This document shows, piece after piece, positions 1-12,649 of a stretch of 64,000 nt of DNA. The stretch comes from Epiperipatus broadwayi (taxonomy: Eukaryota; Onychophora; Udeonychophora; Euonychophora; Peripatidae), in assembly GCA_028023455.1 (NCBI GenBank), contig JAQFVV010006543.1:436001-500000 (forward strand). The letters are read 5' to 3'. The position numbers and the translations under genes were made by a program. Each line of letters opens with the position of its first letter. Position 1 is the first letter of the stretch. The notes below the pieces were generated by a model that saw nothing but the letters and a program-made list of their open reading frames with translations, ran no database searches and had not been told where the DNA came from.

Positions 1-90
1 GGTTGGCACTGAGTGGCACTACGGTATGGAGAGTTTTGCCTGTTTTAATAACAGTATTGTGCTAGCATAAGAAATAGTGATCATGTGATG
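1..90 (-). mobile_element. Type A hammerhead-element fragment, cut by the window edge
   Basis: This matches the terminal arm and tail of the short hammerhead-bearing elements at 24.3, 29.4 and 35.2 kb. It has the stretch TGGCACTACGGTATGGAGAG, then TTTTGCCTGTTTTAATAACAG, and ends GATCATGTGATG. Only the arm and tail are visible. Any ribozyme core would lie before base 1. Strand is set so that hammerhead sense reads from the CATCACATGATC end. Confidence 0.7.
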
Positions 91-584
91 TTTAGTGCTT
101 TAAGATAACAAAACTGTTACTATGAGTGGCAACTTCTGCCTATTTAAGAAGACATTTTGCATCACCTCCAGTGCTATTTAGAAACAAGAAATGCAACTTC
201 TTCCAATTCAAGAGTGTTTGTAGAAAGAGTCACCATGATGTATGTGATTAAAAAAGAATGAATATAAAATTTATACTGATAGAAAATCAAAAAGACATTC
301 CTGCAAAATTTAATAAATTGCATACAGAATGCATAGGGTTCTGTTATCAATCTTGCTGCCAAGTTTAAATACAGAATATATATGTAATAAACTATAAAGT
401 AGAACTTTGAGAAGATTGATTTATTATTTTAAAATTCCTAAAAAAATGTTTTTACTGATGTTTGCAAAAACAAGAGCAAAAGGAAGTAACAGACATTATC
501 CTCATAAAGATCCCAAATGATGACATTGACTTTGTCTTCTACAATCTTTCAAAAAGAAACAGTGAAACTGTTAATTTAACTCTC

Positions 585-800
585 TCACATGACTTCTAGT
601 AAGATGGTGCTTTAGATTCTTAATGTCTCAAGCATACTACTCTAAGATCCAAAGCTTCTAACTGATGAAAGCCATAAGCTTGAAACTAATCTGGGTATAC
701 TGGATAGAACAGTGCTAGATAGGCAAATATTAAATCCTATCCTCTGGCAACTATTAGATAGTAAAGCTTACAATAGGGGCCATAGAGTTATGAATAAAAT
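585..800 (+). mobile_element. Diverged type A element with hammerhead-like core
   Basis: The segment follows the type A layout in degraded form: a CACATGACTTCT start, a CCAA-bearing stem I strand, the hammerhead core, then a GTGCTAGATAGG block and remnants of the terminal arm. It has no clear target-site duplication and the arms are heavily mutated, so this looks like an old copy. Confidence 0.5.
644..706 (+). ncRNA. Hammerhead ribozyme-like motif (type A, old copy)
   Basis: CTGATGA lies at 662-668 and GAAAC at 682-686. Between them AAGC and GCTT form a perfect 4-bp stem II closed by CATAA. The putative cleavage triplet is ATC at 689-691. Stem I is weak: the CCAA/CTGG outer pairing is partly kept, but the inner stem has mismatches. 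The core is intact, so only stem decay argues against activity. The motif class is established; activity is not shown. Confidence 0.5.
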
Positions 801-1117
801 ATATGTTGCTGAGCCTGTCAAGTGATATATAGTTTTAAGTAGTCTAGTATCCTAGTTTTATCTTCTTGCTAAGAACAACTATATGCTCATTCATAAACAA
901 ATAATAACATGGCTAACTAAATTAGTTATAATTATAAAGTAATTACATAAAATATAATTTTATATATGTTTAGAACCTGAAAAAACAATTCAAGCTTTGT
1001 TTCAGATGAGATAACAAATTCCAAATGCTTGATCTGAAAGGCAAACGAACTAACTTTTATACTTAAAAAATCATTTATATATATATATTGTAATGGTCAC
1101 TCTATCTCCTTTTGATC

Positions 1118-2412
1118 ACAGAGGACGCCACCAGGTCACTATGTACATTTTTGTGTGCAGAAAGAAGAGAAGATATGGAAGTTATGCTGAGGACATGTGC
1201 AAGGGTGGGTAAAGATATGGGAATTAAATTTAGTGAAGAAAAATCAAATATAATGATGGTTAATACTGGGGAAAGGGAAGAGGTAGAATTTTTATTGGGA
1301 GATATTAAGTTAAGTGTGGTGAATAGATATAGTTATTTGGGAATAATGAAACAAAGAAAAGAAATGGATTGATAAAGAAATTAACAGTGTTTTCATATAA
1401 TAAATATGATGTAGTTAGAATTATATGGGAGTTGCAGTAGCAGGGTTAACACATGGTATTGATGCATTATGCGTTAGTAAAGGGGTATTAAATTACTTAG
1501 AAAAAGTTCAAAGGGAAGTAGGAAGACATGCATTGGATGCAAATGTATGGACAGCAAGTGAGGCAATTGAAGGAGAGATGGGATGGTCAAGTTTTCATAT
1601 GACAGATGCAAAAAGTAAAATGAAAATGTTTGGTAGATTGCAGTTTATGGATAATAAAAGAATAGCCAAAATAGTATTTAATTGGGTTATGAGTAAAGGG
1701 CAGGCAACATAATGGGTGAGAAAGGTAATGCGATATGCAAAAGATTTGGATAAAGAATTTATATCAGTATATTTGTACAAAAGATGGGATAATTGTGTTA
1801 GGAGAATTGTTGAGTGTTATAGTGGTAAGGAATGGGATAAAAGAGAAGATGTATTAATAAAGAATAGGGAGTTAGAGAGATGGAGAACTAGTATGGAGAG
1901 TAAAAAGAGTTTAAATATATATAGAAATAAACAGAATATTAGATGTGAATTAATATATGATAATAGTAAAATAAGTAGTTTACTGTTTAAGGCTCAAATG
2001 GTATCGTTAGCAACAAGAGGATATGCATGTAAATGAAAAATATGGGTGATTTAGTCTGTAAATTATGTAAACAAAGAATATAAAATATTAGGAATCTGTT
2101 AATTGAATATAAATGCTTGAAAATGGAAAGGGCACATATAATGAAGTTATGGAAGAATAAATATGAAAAAAGTGATTATACAGAAAGTGGATTATTAGTT
2201 TTTATGTTGGGTTTGGGAAAAGATAAGGGGGATTTAGATATAAAAACCATAGAATTGATAAAGATTATGTTGTGGAAATGGGGTAGGGCAGAATATGGGA
2301 AAACTTAGACTGGGGAATGTAAAATAAAGTAGCTAACAGATTTCTCTGGGCATAATGGTTGAGAGATTCTTGACTTCGTTTAAGGAGAAGCTACAGTACA
2401 TCACATCACATC
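1118..2412 (+). mobile_element. 5'-truncated LINE, reverse transcriptase C-terminus to 3' end
   Basis: Translated blocks match the same family seen on the minus strand at 51-56 kb. They include CAERREDMEVML downstream of the lost FADD box, KFSEEKSNIMM, a YSYLG box, then a charged C-terminal region with LVCKLCK near 2,050. The reading frame breaks at about 1,372, 1,712, 2,036 and 2,080 by stops or frameshifts. The copy ends in a CATCACATCACATCATC microsatellite-like tail at about 2,396-2,412. The 5' truncation is typical of LINE insertion. The clade was not determined. Confidence 0.75.
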
Positions 2413-2995
2413 ATCAGATGGAAAATTTAATTTACTGTGATCAAAAGTTAATTATGATGATTGGCATCGGATAAACCCATGGAGAGCAAGAGCTCATTAA
2501 TATTGTTCAGACAACCGAGAAATAAAACTAGGGCAAAAGTTAGCTAATATAATTTTAAGTAATTTATTGTTTATTAAGATTACATATAAAAATTTCAGAT
2601 ACAGAGATATATATACAAGATGGCTGTAGATTTTAGCAAATTTTAGCAAAGCGTGTACAAGAGGAAGAACACATTAAATGCTTTGGCAGCCAGGTTAATT
2701 CTCTCATCAAGTTTCTTAAAGGGAGGGAAGATATTTTACTTCAGCTGAAGATTCACCGAATCAATTCTGGTTTCACCATAAAGATTTTCAAAAATAAAAT
2801 AGTCTTGCAAAAAATGCAATGAAACAACACAGGCAAGAATTCTCTAGTAACTTGAAACTAGAGATGTCATTTGTCTGCTGAATATCTCATGGATAACCAC
2901 ATTTAAGATTACCAAGATTGATTTCTACACAAGGGCAAATGTGATAAGAGAATATGATACAGTATGTACTTTAACATGAGAGAATATAAAATCTC
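2413..2995. other. AT-rich sequence, no recognised feature
   Basis: No convincing reading frame, repeat or RNA gene was seen here. Confidence 0.5.
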
Positions 2996-3203
2996 CAATT
3001 TAATGAAAACAGAAATATTAGAAAATACTCCGATGTAAGTAATTTTCATTTTCAAGTATGAGAAAACAAAATCTCTGATTTAAAGAAAACAGAAATATTC
3101 AATTTAATGAAAACAGAAATATTAGAAAATACTCCGATGTAAGTAATTTTCATTTTTAAGTATGAGAAAACAAAATCTCTCATTTAAAGAAAACAGAAAT
3201 ATT
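2996..3203. repeat. 104-bp tandem duplication
   Basis: Two consecutive 104-bp units begin at 2,996 and 3,100, each starting CAATTTAATGAAAACAGAAA. They differ at only a few positions (for example TTTTCAAG versus TTTTTAAG, and CTGATT versus CTCATT). This indicates a fairly recent local duplication. No coding role was seen. Confidence 0.85.
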
Positions 3204-3706
3204 CAACCAATGAATCACCAACCAAATAATTGGTTATAAAGTAAGCTGATATGATTAATTAAAGTGTCTCAAAAGGAGACAGGTAAGTAATAAAAAAATT
3301 ATTTACAACTGCCCAAGCATTTATTCCGAACATAAAACATATAACTATAAAATTAAATAGCTTAAAGAAAGAAACTCTCACTATATGCCCTGATGTATAA
3401 CAAAAACACAATTCAAAATTACAATTATATAATATTCAAACTAAAAATATATTGTACACATCGCTAATAAAAAAAAAACATAATAATTATAAGATACAAA
3501 AACTTAGCTTACAGATTTACTTTAGATTGTGCAGAGATTTTAATTAGAGATTACCTTGTGGTACAGGTAAGTCCAGTGAGTTACAGTGATACATAGATTT
3601 TATTGAGTGAAGTCTTCAAGTATCTTTCTCAGTGGTGGTGAGTAAACAGTTTTAGTTTAAGCTTTCAAGACAATTGGACAGAACAGCTAGGAAATCAAGA
3701 TCCATC

Positions 3707-4096
3707 TTAGAGTTGGTTTAGCATGGCATCTTTAAGGTTTGAATACACATGGAGTAGAACTTGGACATCTGGTAAAGTGAACACAATCAAACTAACATAG
3801 GCTATTCTAAGAGTTTGGTTGAATATTTCTTCAAAAAAATAAATGAATAAAGTCTTCTCACAGTGGGTCATAAAAGTGAACAGCAATGTATTAAAATCTA
3901 TGGCAAACCTGCCAATTAAATAAGAATCTCTGTAAACTAATATAAAATAACAATCACAAATTAGCCAACAAAAATGTGCTGCATTGTTACTCCAAAAATA
4001 ATCTAGCTCAAGACACCTAGAATGATTGCAAGTCCAAAGAAGGATAAGAATAATCAGTCCTAAACTTCTGTACTTATAAGCCACCTTATCTCCCAT
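3707..4096 (-). CDS. Unidentified 129-codon open frame, doubtful
   Basis: This is a stop-free frame starting MGDKVAYK and rich in hydrophobic and aromatic residues. It has a possible signal-like segment, SLGLIILILLW, near residues 11-21. It is one of the longest frames not explained by a transposable element. In DNA this A+T-rich, chance frames of this length are uncommon but possible. No domain was recognised and no splice context was established. It may be chance or an exon of an unknown gene. Confidence 0.15.
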   Translation of the reverse strand: MGDKVAYKYRSLGLIILILLWTCNHSRCLELDYFWSNNAAHFCWLICDCYFILVYRDSYLIGRFAIDFNTLLFTFMTHCEKTLFIYFFEEIFNQTLRIAYVSLIVFTLPDVQVLLHVYSNLKDAMLNQL

Positions 4097-4579
4097 GTAA
4101 TTTTTCTTGATTTTTAAGTAGAAGTTTTAGCTCAGAGGAAATCCCTATCTCACGCTCAATCTAAATTAATAATTTTGATCAAGGCTTAACTTATTAAAAA
4201 AAATTAATTAATACAAAATTAAATCTCTGTCCTCAAGATAAATTAAAATAGATTATGTTTAAGTAACAAAAATGCAATCAACTTTTCATTTCATTAAAAA
4301 AAAAAACATTTCATAAACAAGAATGCAATTAACTTTCTTTTAATTCAAAAAAAAAAAACTTTCCAAAAGATAAAACAAAATGTTAGTTTTTTAAAAATTT
4401 TATAAAATTAACTTAAAACAGATTTTAAATTACAATTTTGAAAACACATATTTTTGAAAGAAAAATAAATATATATGTGTGCTACTATATACTCGTAAAA
4501 GAATAAATGTCAAAATTTAAATAAATGTAAATGTTACGATGGAACCTTTAAAGCTGATACTATCCGGTTCAATATATAT

Positions 4580-4944
4580 AATATCAACAAATTAAAAATC
4601 CTTCTCCTTTTTCTTTTCAAAAACTTTATTTTCTTATCTCAATACTGAACATATATATATATTTATATAATACAAAATTCCAACATTTCAACTGTTTTTA
4701 TCTTCATACAGTCATTTTCAAGGATCTGCAACAACAATATGAAATACATATTTATAAATAAACTACAATTACATAAATATCTTCATCTTACATTAACATA
4801 AACAATAACAAACATATTAAACATAAAAACAGTTGAAACATTGGAGTTTTGTATTATATATATGTGTGTGTGTGTTCAGTATTGAGATAAGAAAATAAAG
4901 TTTTTGAAAAGAAAAAGGAGAAGGATTTTTAATTTCTTGATATT
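4580..4944. repeat. Foldback (inverted-repeat) element, copy 1
   Basis: The left arm (about 4,580-4,703) and the right arm (about 4,823-4,944) are reverse complements over roughly 120 bp. Shared blocks are ATTAAAAATCCTTCTCC, TTTTCAAAAACTTTATTTTC and CAATACTGAACA. A second copy lies at 5,909-6,237. Long arms with a short unique centre fit a foldback-type non-autonomous element or MITE. No protein is encoded. Confidence 0.8.
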
Positions 4945-5011
4945 ATTGTAGAACATATATATTTTAAAAGAAAAAGTGGATGTACATTTGCTGTGTTATA
5001 ATATATATATA

Positions 5012-6626
5012 CCTTTCTCCTGTTTAGCGATGGCAATTGGTCCTCCAAAACTCATCGTTAAGCAAGAATATCATAGACAAAATATATAATTATAATGGAG
5101 GTCTATGGGGAAAAAATTGGTCGGTTCCAGTGACGTAAAATATCCACATTGATTTCCAAGCTCAAAGATTTTCTTGATTTTTTTCATGACAATGATGACT
5201 AAATACGGTATCTAAAAAGAAAAGTTTTATATCACTAGGAAAAAAAATGCATATTTTCACTTTACAAAGTACAGAACAGCAATGAAACTAAATTTGAATT
5301 TAAAAGTTTTTATATTCTTCCGCAGAAGTTTTTCATCGTAATGAAAAAAAAATCTATATTGAAGTACTTTTTTTTAATTGTATTACAGTATATATTACTA
5401 CTATACATTTATTTTATTACTTATGTGAAATTATTCAAATTAAAAAACAATGTTTAATTATTAATTATTTAATTGAACATATAGAAAAAAAACCAACTTA
5501 TTTTCAAAGTAAAAAATCTAACTTTTAATTTTCTAAAACCTACAAGTAGGTTTATTTTTGTTACTGTATATTTTTAGTAATGTAATAATGCCCCCTCCCC
5601 ATTTGAGGAGAAAGGTTTTTAATTAAATGCAATCTGTTTTTTTTAAACTTTTCTAATTCGACATCGTTTTAAAATGTTGTTTTTCTTTTGATTTGAAACA
5701 TCTTGAGTGTAAACAACATGTTTATTAACGAAGTTACAAAATCAATAGCTATTTTTACATAATTATCCAGGTGTTCTAAAAATAATATATCATATTTAAG
5801 AAACACACACATGCAATTTAATATTCATATTTAGTGTTTTCCTGAAAGTTTGTGATGATGGTATTTTATTTGTCTGGTACTGTATATATTGGAGTATTTG
5901 TATACAGTATTATCAACAAATTAAAAATCCTCCTTTTTCTTTTCAAAAACTTTATTTTCTTATCTCAATACCGAACATATATATATATACTGTATATACA
6001 GTATTTATATAATACAAAACTCCGTTTCAACTGTTTATCTTCATACAGTAATTTTCAAGGATATCTCTCTCCCACTGCTATATTTTATTACTCTTTCTTT
6101 TACATTATTTAATTACAAATCAACATTGAAATGTTGGAGTTTTTGTATTATATAAATATATATACTATATATGTTCAGTATTGAGATAAGAAAATAATGT
6201 TTTTGAAAAGAAAAAGATTTTTAATTTGTTGATATTATTGTACAACATATATACGTATTTTAAAAGAAAAAGTGGATGAACATTTGCTGTGTTATTTATT
6301 ATATATGATGTATACAGTATTATAGATAAAGTAATTATAGATATTTTAAGGGTTTTATGATTAAAATATTGTATGTGTATACAATTACAGCAAAGTCATT
6401 ACCTGTATACATATTACAATAATATACTTTTGCTTTTGGGTAAAATGAATTTAACATAGCTATCTCTGACATCATTAGTGATGCAAAATTCAAGATGGCT
6501 GCCAAAAAAATTTTTTTTTTAATTTTTCCCGATCGTTATAGCGAATAATCGATTGTACATCGAAGCAGTGGGTACAAATTGATGATGATCGCTATTGTGA
6601 AATATCGCTAAGTGGGGTAAAGGTGT
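5012..6626. mobile_element. Candidate non-autonomous DNA transposon with TA flanks
   Basis: The ends are imperfect inverted repeats. The left end reads TA then CCTTTCTCCTGTTTAGCGAT. The right end, reverse-complemented, reads TA then CACCTTTACCCCACTTAGCG. Both run into TTAGCGAT. TA at each border fits Tc1/mariner or pogo/Tigger-type insertion. The interior has no transposase and contains foldback copy 2. The AT-rich context makes the TA flank weak evidence by itself. Confidence 0.4.
5909..6237. repeat. Foldback element, copy 2
   Basis: The arms at about 5,909-6,046 and 6,125-6,237 repeat the foldback family seen at 4.6-4.9 kb, with the same AACTTTATTTTCTTATCTCA block. A shared flanking stretch, AAAAGTGGATG(T/A)ACATTTGC, follows both copies (about 4,970 and 6,270), so the repeated unit extends beyond the arms. 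Confidence 0.75.
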
Positions 6627-6639
6627 ATATATATATACA

Positions 6640-7980
6640 CAAAACAAATATAAATTCTCAGTAAGAATATGTTGATTTGAATTTTTTAAGCATGGTTGTA
6701 ATTACAGCTGTAATAGATTTTAAAGTCCAGAAATTCCTTTATTACATCCAAGACAGATCATGAATTCCAAGATATGTGGATAATGAAAGCTAATATAAAT
6801 TTTAATATATGCATAGGTCTGTGTACATATGTATATACATGGTGAAAATGTAACATGTATACATAAATGTATGAATATACTGTATATCCACTAGAAACAA
6901 AAAATAAATAAAATGTATAAAAAAATTGGTTGCTTTTTTTTATTTCTAAATTTTTTATTTTTCTTTGCTATTTTTAAGCACTTTTTATTTAAGTTATAGA
7001 CTCTATAATTTTTTTTTTCCAAAACAAAAAGTTATAGACTCTATATATTGTTTAATTTGTTGGTTTGGTAAATTTTGGAAATGAGATTTAATATATTTAT
7101 ATCTAATAAAATTTATTCTAATATTGTTCATTTGTTATAAATCACAAATGATGCAATATGATAATGAAATAGTTTAGGTAGATTCCCTATTTTCTTTACT
7201 GTAGAGGGGCTGAAAGATCAAATTTCAAATGAGTTGACATTAAGTTTCAAATACATTGAAATTAATTCAATAAGTTTTCAGCAATGTGCACAAGAGGGCA
7301 GTATATATATATATTTTTTAAAAAAGCTTACACTAAATAGCATTTTTAGCAATCTTTTTAAATTGAAATAAAAGCAAAACTTCATAATAAAAGTTTCCTT
7401 TTTAAAAAAAAAATATATGTAATTTTTTATTTTGACTGCAAATGTTGATTTTTTTAAAAAAAAAATATTTCCCATATAATCAAATCAGTTACATATGTAT
7501 TATATCTTCTGCCTGTGTTTGCAACAGCATAATATCATACCTTTCTCCAGTGGAAAAGGGAGGGTGTTTGCAAGGGCAGAATGTCATATTAAAAAGCCAA
7601 ATTTTTAACAATATGAAAACTATAAATTTGTACACAAAAATAATAAACACATCACAATACTAAATAAAAACAAATAGTTGTGACTTTTTAATGTGGAATT
7701 CTTTTGTTGCAAGCACACCCACCCACTTGAAAAAGATACAGCATTCTACCATTGTAAACATGAACAGAAGGTTGTAAGCCGTCTTTATTTAAAATGTGAT
7801 TTTACTTTTAAATATTAAACATTTTGCTATATTTTCAGTGACACAGGAGAGAATGGTATATATATATCAAAATTACCCCAAAATTCACAACTCAACCAGA
7901 CTCACCAAAAAAATAAACTCTAAAACCCTACCAATGGTTTCACTTCTACAAACAGACTTCTCAAGTGTAATGAACTACAA
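6640..7980. other. AT-rich sequence, no recognised gene
   Basis: Homopolymer runs and short TA repeats are common. Short open frames here are low-complexity (Phe/Lys/Ile) and look like chance frames. Confidence 0.5.
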
Positions 7981-7989
7981 AATAACAAC

Positions 7990-8290
7990 ATATTTAAAGT
8001 AACATTAACCACAATTCCACTTACTTTCCATACACCCTTAGTAGTAAAAGAACTTTTAAATACATTAATTGCTTCAGAATCACAATTTTTTAATAATAAA
8101 GATCCTTTAATTCTTTTCAATTTCATTTTTCTCAAAAAAACAACCTTAGCTTCATCAAAATTAATATTGTGGCCTGTATATTTTTCATGAATATATAAAG
8201 CAAAACTAAGATATTTATTTCTAACTTTTATTTTTTCATTTAAGCTCAAACTACTCTGACCTATATATATCTTCTTACAAAAACAAGGGA
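7990..8290 (-). pseudogene. Penelope-like element remnant: GIY-YIG endonuclease domain
   Basis: Read on the minus strand from about 8,280, the translation gives CKKIYIGQSS, then SLNEKIKVRNKY, IHEKYTGHNINFDEAKVV and LKRIKGSLL. IYIGQ followed by a GHxxxFDxxKVV block is the usual arrangement of the GIY-YIG nuclease at the C-terminus of Penelope-like retroelements. Only this domain is kept and no reverse transcriptase lies upstream. It is a fragment, probably inactive. Confidence 0.6.
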
Positions 8291-8299
8291 TAATGGATA

Positions 8300-10190
8300 A
8301 TATACACTACTCCAGGAATAGTCTTTCTATTAATAATTTCCTTTAAAAGAGATTATATTAAAAAGTATTTTAGTGGTTACTTAAAACTAAAGTAAAAACA
8401 AATCTTTGATTGTAAAAGTTTATTTTTTTTTAAAAATGTATGACTTTTTTTTTATAAAAGTTGTTTTTTTATAAATATTTTCCAAATAAAAAAAGGATAT
8501 TATAGCCATTTTTATTTAGTATGCATAATTTTACTTTCAAACATTAAGTTGGTGTTTGAAATAACTGCAAAAAATATCTGAATGCTAAAAACATATATAT
8601 AATGAATGTTTTTATTTACTATGGACTAAAAAGTAAGAAATTAATTGGAATTTTTATATCTAACTTGAAATAAAAGGGTGTCAGTAGGGAGGGGGTCCAG
8701 AAATTGATTAAGTCATTCCATAATTTTTATAGCAAAGGATTAATTTCTGGACTCATCATGCTTTCGTTTTAAGTTAAATATACATAACTCCAGTTGTGAT
8801 TAAAAAAACAATTATTTACCAGCTTTTTAGTCAACAATAAATAAAAGCGTTCATTATAAATATTTTTGACAGATATTATATTTTGTTGTAGATAACTCAA
8901 ATTGCAAATATAGGTGAATGTTATAAATTAACCAGTATATTTTTTGCTTAGTCTATACTTGATAATTATATAATAAAGTTATATGAGTCATAGCTTTAAC
9001 TCATCGAAGGTATTATTTATTATAGAGAAAATCATTACATAATAAAAGATTGCTGCTTAATACATGAATTTATCTTTTAATAAACAAAAGGGACAATAAA
9101 TTAGTGAAGATTTAGGAATGGTGATTATAATGAGTGGCATTGTTTCACTCCCAATGATCATATATTTTCAAAGATAGCAATGTGTTGGGAAAATTTAAAA
9201 TACATGGGATAAAATCTTTCTTAAATCTCTTTTGCATGAATTGACTATTCTCAGAATAAAGGATAAAATATTACCTTTCAATTACTTCAAATTATTAATA
9301 GGCCACCAATTTAAATGGTTTTAGCATTAAAGTGTGCAAAGAAAAAAAACTCATAAAAAAACAAGAAAAATATAGAGGAAAGTTATTGAGAAAAAAACTG
9401 GTCTGTGTGAACTGAAAAAAAAGATGCAAACATTAAAATTTGAAAGTAGAAAATATATATATGTGCTGTCTGAAATATTGTGATAAAATAAAATAAAAAT
9501 CTTAAAGTGAGTCAAATTAATAGCTAACTCTTTTAGTTCTTAGTTTATTTTTTAAAAAAAAGATATTACATTTGTAATATTTTAAAATTATATAAAATTT
9601 CTTTCTGATATAATTTACTTAGACAATATATGGATGGGAAACAAACTATAATGTTGAATTACATGGGGGGGGGGGTGAAATTATTTGGAGAAAAACAATA
9701 TAGAGAATGGAAAAATAAAATCTCAAAATTATTGCAATCACCAATTTCTATAAGGAGGGGGGGGTAACAAAAAATTGTTAAAGAATTATTTACTAGTTTT
9801 GTCCTTTATAAAAAAAATGTAATTATTTTTAATAATTTGTGGGTTAATATGTTTCTTGCAGGGGGTAAAAATTCAAAAATAGTTATTGTTTAAACCTTAA
9901 ATTCATGGTATAGAGCATTTTCTTCAAAAACCCAATGTTATAATAATGTTGGTTGCTAAATGTCCTGTAGGAAATAACAATTCAAATTTGTTTGAGCATA
10001 CTCCAGACTGGCTTTAATTTAATACTATCACAGACACAATATTTTTTAAAAAAAGAGGAAATCACAACGCAATAATGGTTGCTATAGAATGGCATTGTTA
10101 AATGCTGATGAATTATACATTTCAGTCAATTGGATTGTGTCTATAAAAATTATTAAGTAAATGTTAATGAGAAAGTAATCAGTCTTCAAT
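8300..10190. other. AT-rich sequence, no recognised gene
   Basis: It contains G-runs near 9,665 and 9,760, poly(A)/poly(T) runs and a small inverted repeat at 8,694-8,753. No protein-coding signal was seen. Confidence 0.5.
8694..8753. repeat. Short inverted repeat
   Basis: GTCCAGAAATTGAT on the left faces ATTAATTTCTGGAC on the right, 13 of 14 paired, around a loop of about 30 bases. It could form a hairpin. It has no terminator or RNA-gene context. Confidence 0.5.
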
Positions 10191-10197
10191 ATGTGTT

Positions 10198-10312
10198 GTT
10201 TAATCATGTGACTAACTCACCGATGTTATAGCATGTATGCAGGATACTCTTAAACCTAAACATTAGAAAGAGACTTTTAAAAGAATGGCCGGAATTAGTC
10301 ACATGATTAAAC
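10198..10312. repeat. 115-bp element with perfect 18-bp terminal inverted repeats
   Basis: GTTTAATCATGTGACTAA at 10,198-10,215 is exactly the reverse complement of 10,295-10,312. The interior is unique and non-coding. The arms contain TCATGTGA, which resembles the tail of the type A elements. A tiny MITE or a solo pair of element ends would fit. Confidence 0.7.
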
Positions 10313-10995
10313 AGTGCATGTCAAAAGATGATTACCTTCAGATTAAGAATTACTAGCAAAAATTGTACTTGCAACTTATTTTGTTATTAAGAAATTGACA
10401 AATACAAAAGAAGTTGATGATAACCTGTGAGATATTACAGCTTTATTTAACAATTGATAGTATAAGATGCAACAAGCTTGACCAATTGAGAATTGTGATT
10501 AGTGGAATTATTCAAAGTTTAACATTTAAGAATATTGAAAAGAAAACAATAAAACCAATGATTGGAAATAATAACAATGTGATCTATTATTTATATATGT
10601 GATGTTTTCATTTGCACCCAGTATAATGTAATAACAAGTATATTGTGGAAATTAAATAATAATCTTCACTTAAAACAGATCAGTAGAGCATAAAAATGAT
10701 AAATGTATTGATTAGATATAATGATTATAGTTGGATGATTCTAGGAAAGTAAAGCCCAATAATATTAAAGAAGATATAAAGCCTAAGTCATTTGTGTATT
10801 CTGTTTGCAAATTTGCAAAAATTAAAATGTTCTTTATATAGTAATTAATATTTATATGAATATGGGGATGATATTGATAAATGTATTGCAAATCTAACAT
10901 CATATAATAAACATAAATTATGAAAGCATGTTAAAAGATTTAATGGTAGGGGAAAAGTAGTAATAATTAAATACTCTACTCATATCTTGGTTGCT

Positions 10996-10997
<2 letters not shown>

Positions 10998-11071
<74 letters not shown>
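10998..11071. repeat. (TA)n microsatellite
   Basis: About 37 uninterrupted TA units. The small minus-strand open frame across it (isoleucine-tyrosine repeats) is an artefact of the repeat. Confidence 0.95.
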
Positions 11072-11073
<2 letters not shown>

Positions 11074-11079
11074 ACCAGT

Positions 11080-12640
11080 CCATACTCCCTGCGGAATTCT
11101 TTTCCTAATCTTGCACTGAGCATGAAGTGACCAAGATTCAACAGGTAAAGAAATGTATATCAATCTAGCCGATTGTCTGTACTCATGTATATTGGTACTT
11201 CCAGATAAATTGATAGAAAGAATGGATTGACAGGACTCTTCCAGTTAAAACCACCCTTTAGTTGAAATCTTATTTGAATGCCCAAATATTTAGAACAATG
11301 GCAAGTACACACCTTTGAAAAATCCATTTACAAAATAGACTTTTGCGCGCCACTTCTAGAAAAGAATCAAAAAAAATGAATTTTTCACCCTCCTAGAAGG
11401 ATGTGCAATACCATATGTTCAGCGGAGCATAAGAATAAGATTTAACACCCTGGTAGAGTGATATCCCATTGTGGCTAGCTCAGTCACTCTACAATCTAGG
11501 GTCTTCAAATGGGTAAGTTAAATGATTATTACCGGTACGTGGTTGATAAGGAAAGAATACATTTTGATCAATATAAATAATAATATGAAAACGAAACAAG
11601 TTTAATATTACGATTAAATATTTATTTAATCCCAAATACCCACCACCGTTTCATACTAATGATGATATAATAACAAAATACTAAATAATTAATTATCCCA
11701 AACCATATATATTCGAGGCATTGAAATAGATAAAATACAATTTTAAATAAGAAAAATAATAAATCCCTAAAGCTATTTACAATGTTTATAAGTAATGGAA
11801 GTGGTCTGAGCTCTTTTTATCCAATAGAAATAAATTTTACTTTGTGTGATTTGATATACAGATATGAGATTTTCAGTCATACAGGCATACGCTTTTACTG
11901 ATAACTTTAAAACCCTTTTATTGATAGCAAATAAAAAAAAACTATGCATACGTATATTTGCAATATGAGATATTTCACTAATTTCATACTTTTCAACAAG
12001 TCAACAAGGTTGCATTGGCTCAGATACTATATCTACTCACCATAAGGTACTGTATCTATTTCCCTCTCGCTATAGATAAATTCCTGTACATGTTTATACG
12101 CGCATCACAATTATAGACTTACTATTACTTTAAATATAAAGTTATTAGAGTACTTGCTTACAGGGAATCTATAATAGATCAATCCCTTCTTGCACTCATC
12201 ATAAGGTGCAGCAGTAACAAAAAAAATAACTTAAAAAGGATATACGGTTAAATACATTTTTAGATATTCAGCATGAGATATCGTATTTACTGAATATTAT
12301 AAGCGTATGTATGCATATACATACATGTATATCTATATATGATGAATTCCAGGAGTAACAACAAGAGGAAAATGAATAGCAACAAAAAAAAAAAAAAAAA
12401 GAATCTCATTGCAATCTTTGTTGAAAATACTAGAATTTGAAATAGAAAAATTGACTCAAAGGATTTAAGTAAAAGCTTTATCATTTATGCCCGTAATAAC
12501 CATAAATTCAATATATGTATGCGAGAGTCTCTCTCTCTCTCTTTTTTAAATGATTAATAATAATAACAAAAAAATAATATATCTAATCGGAAATATCAAA
12601 GTTAATTATTTCAATATTAATAAATATCTTAAAATAAACT
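11080..12640. other. AT-rich sequence with a small hairpin near 11.46 kb
   Basis: A GGTAGAGTGA / TCACTCTACA inverted pair lies at about 11,450-11,500. Poly(A) at 12,381-12,399 and (TC)n at about 12,525-12,542 are simple repeats. No gene was recognised. Confidence 0.4.
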
Positions 12641-12649
12641 TATATCTGC

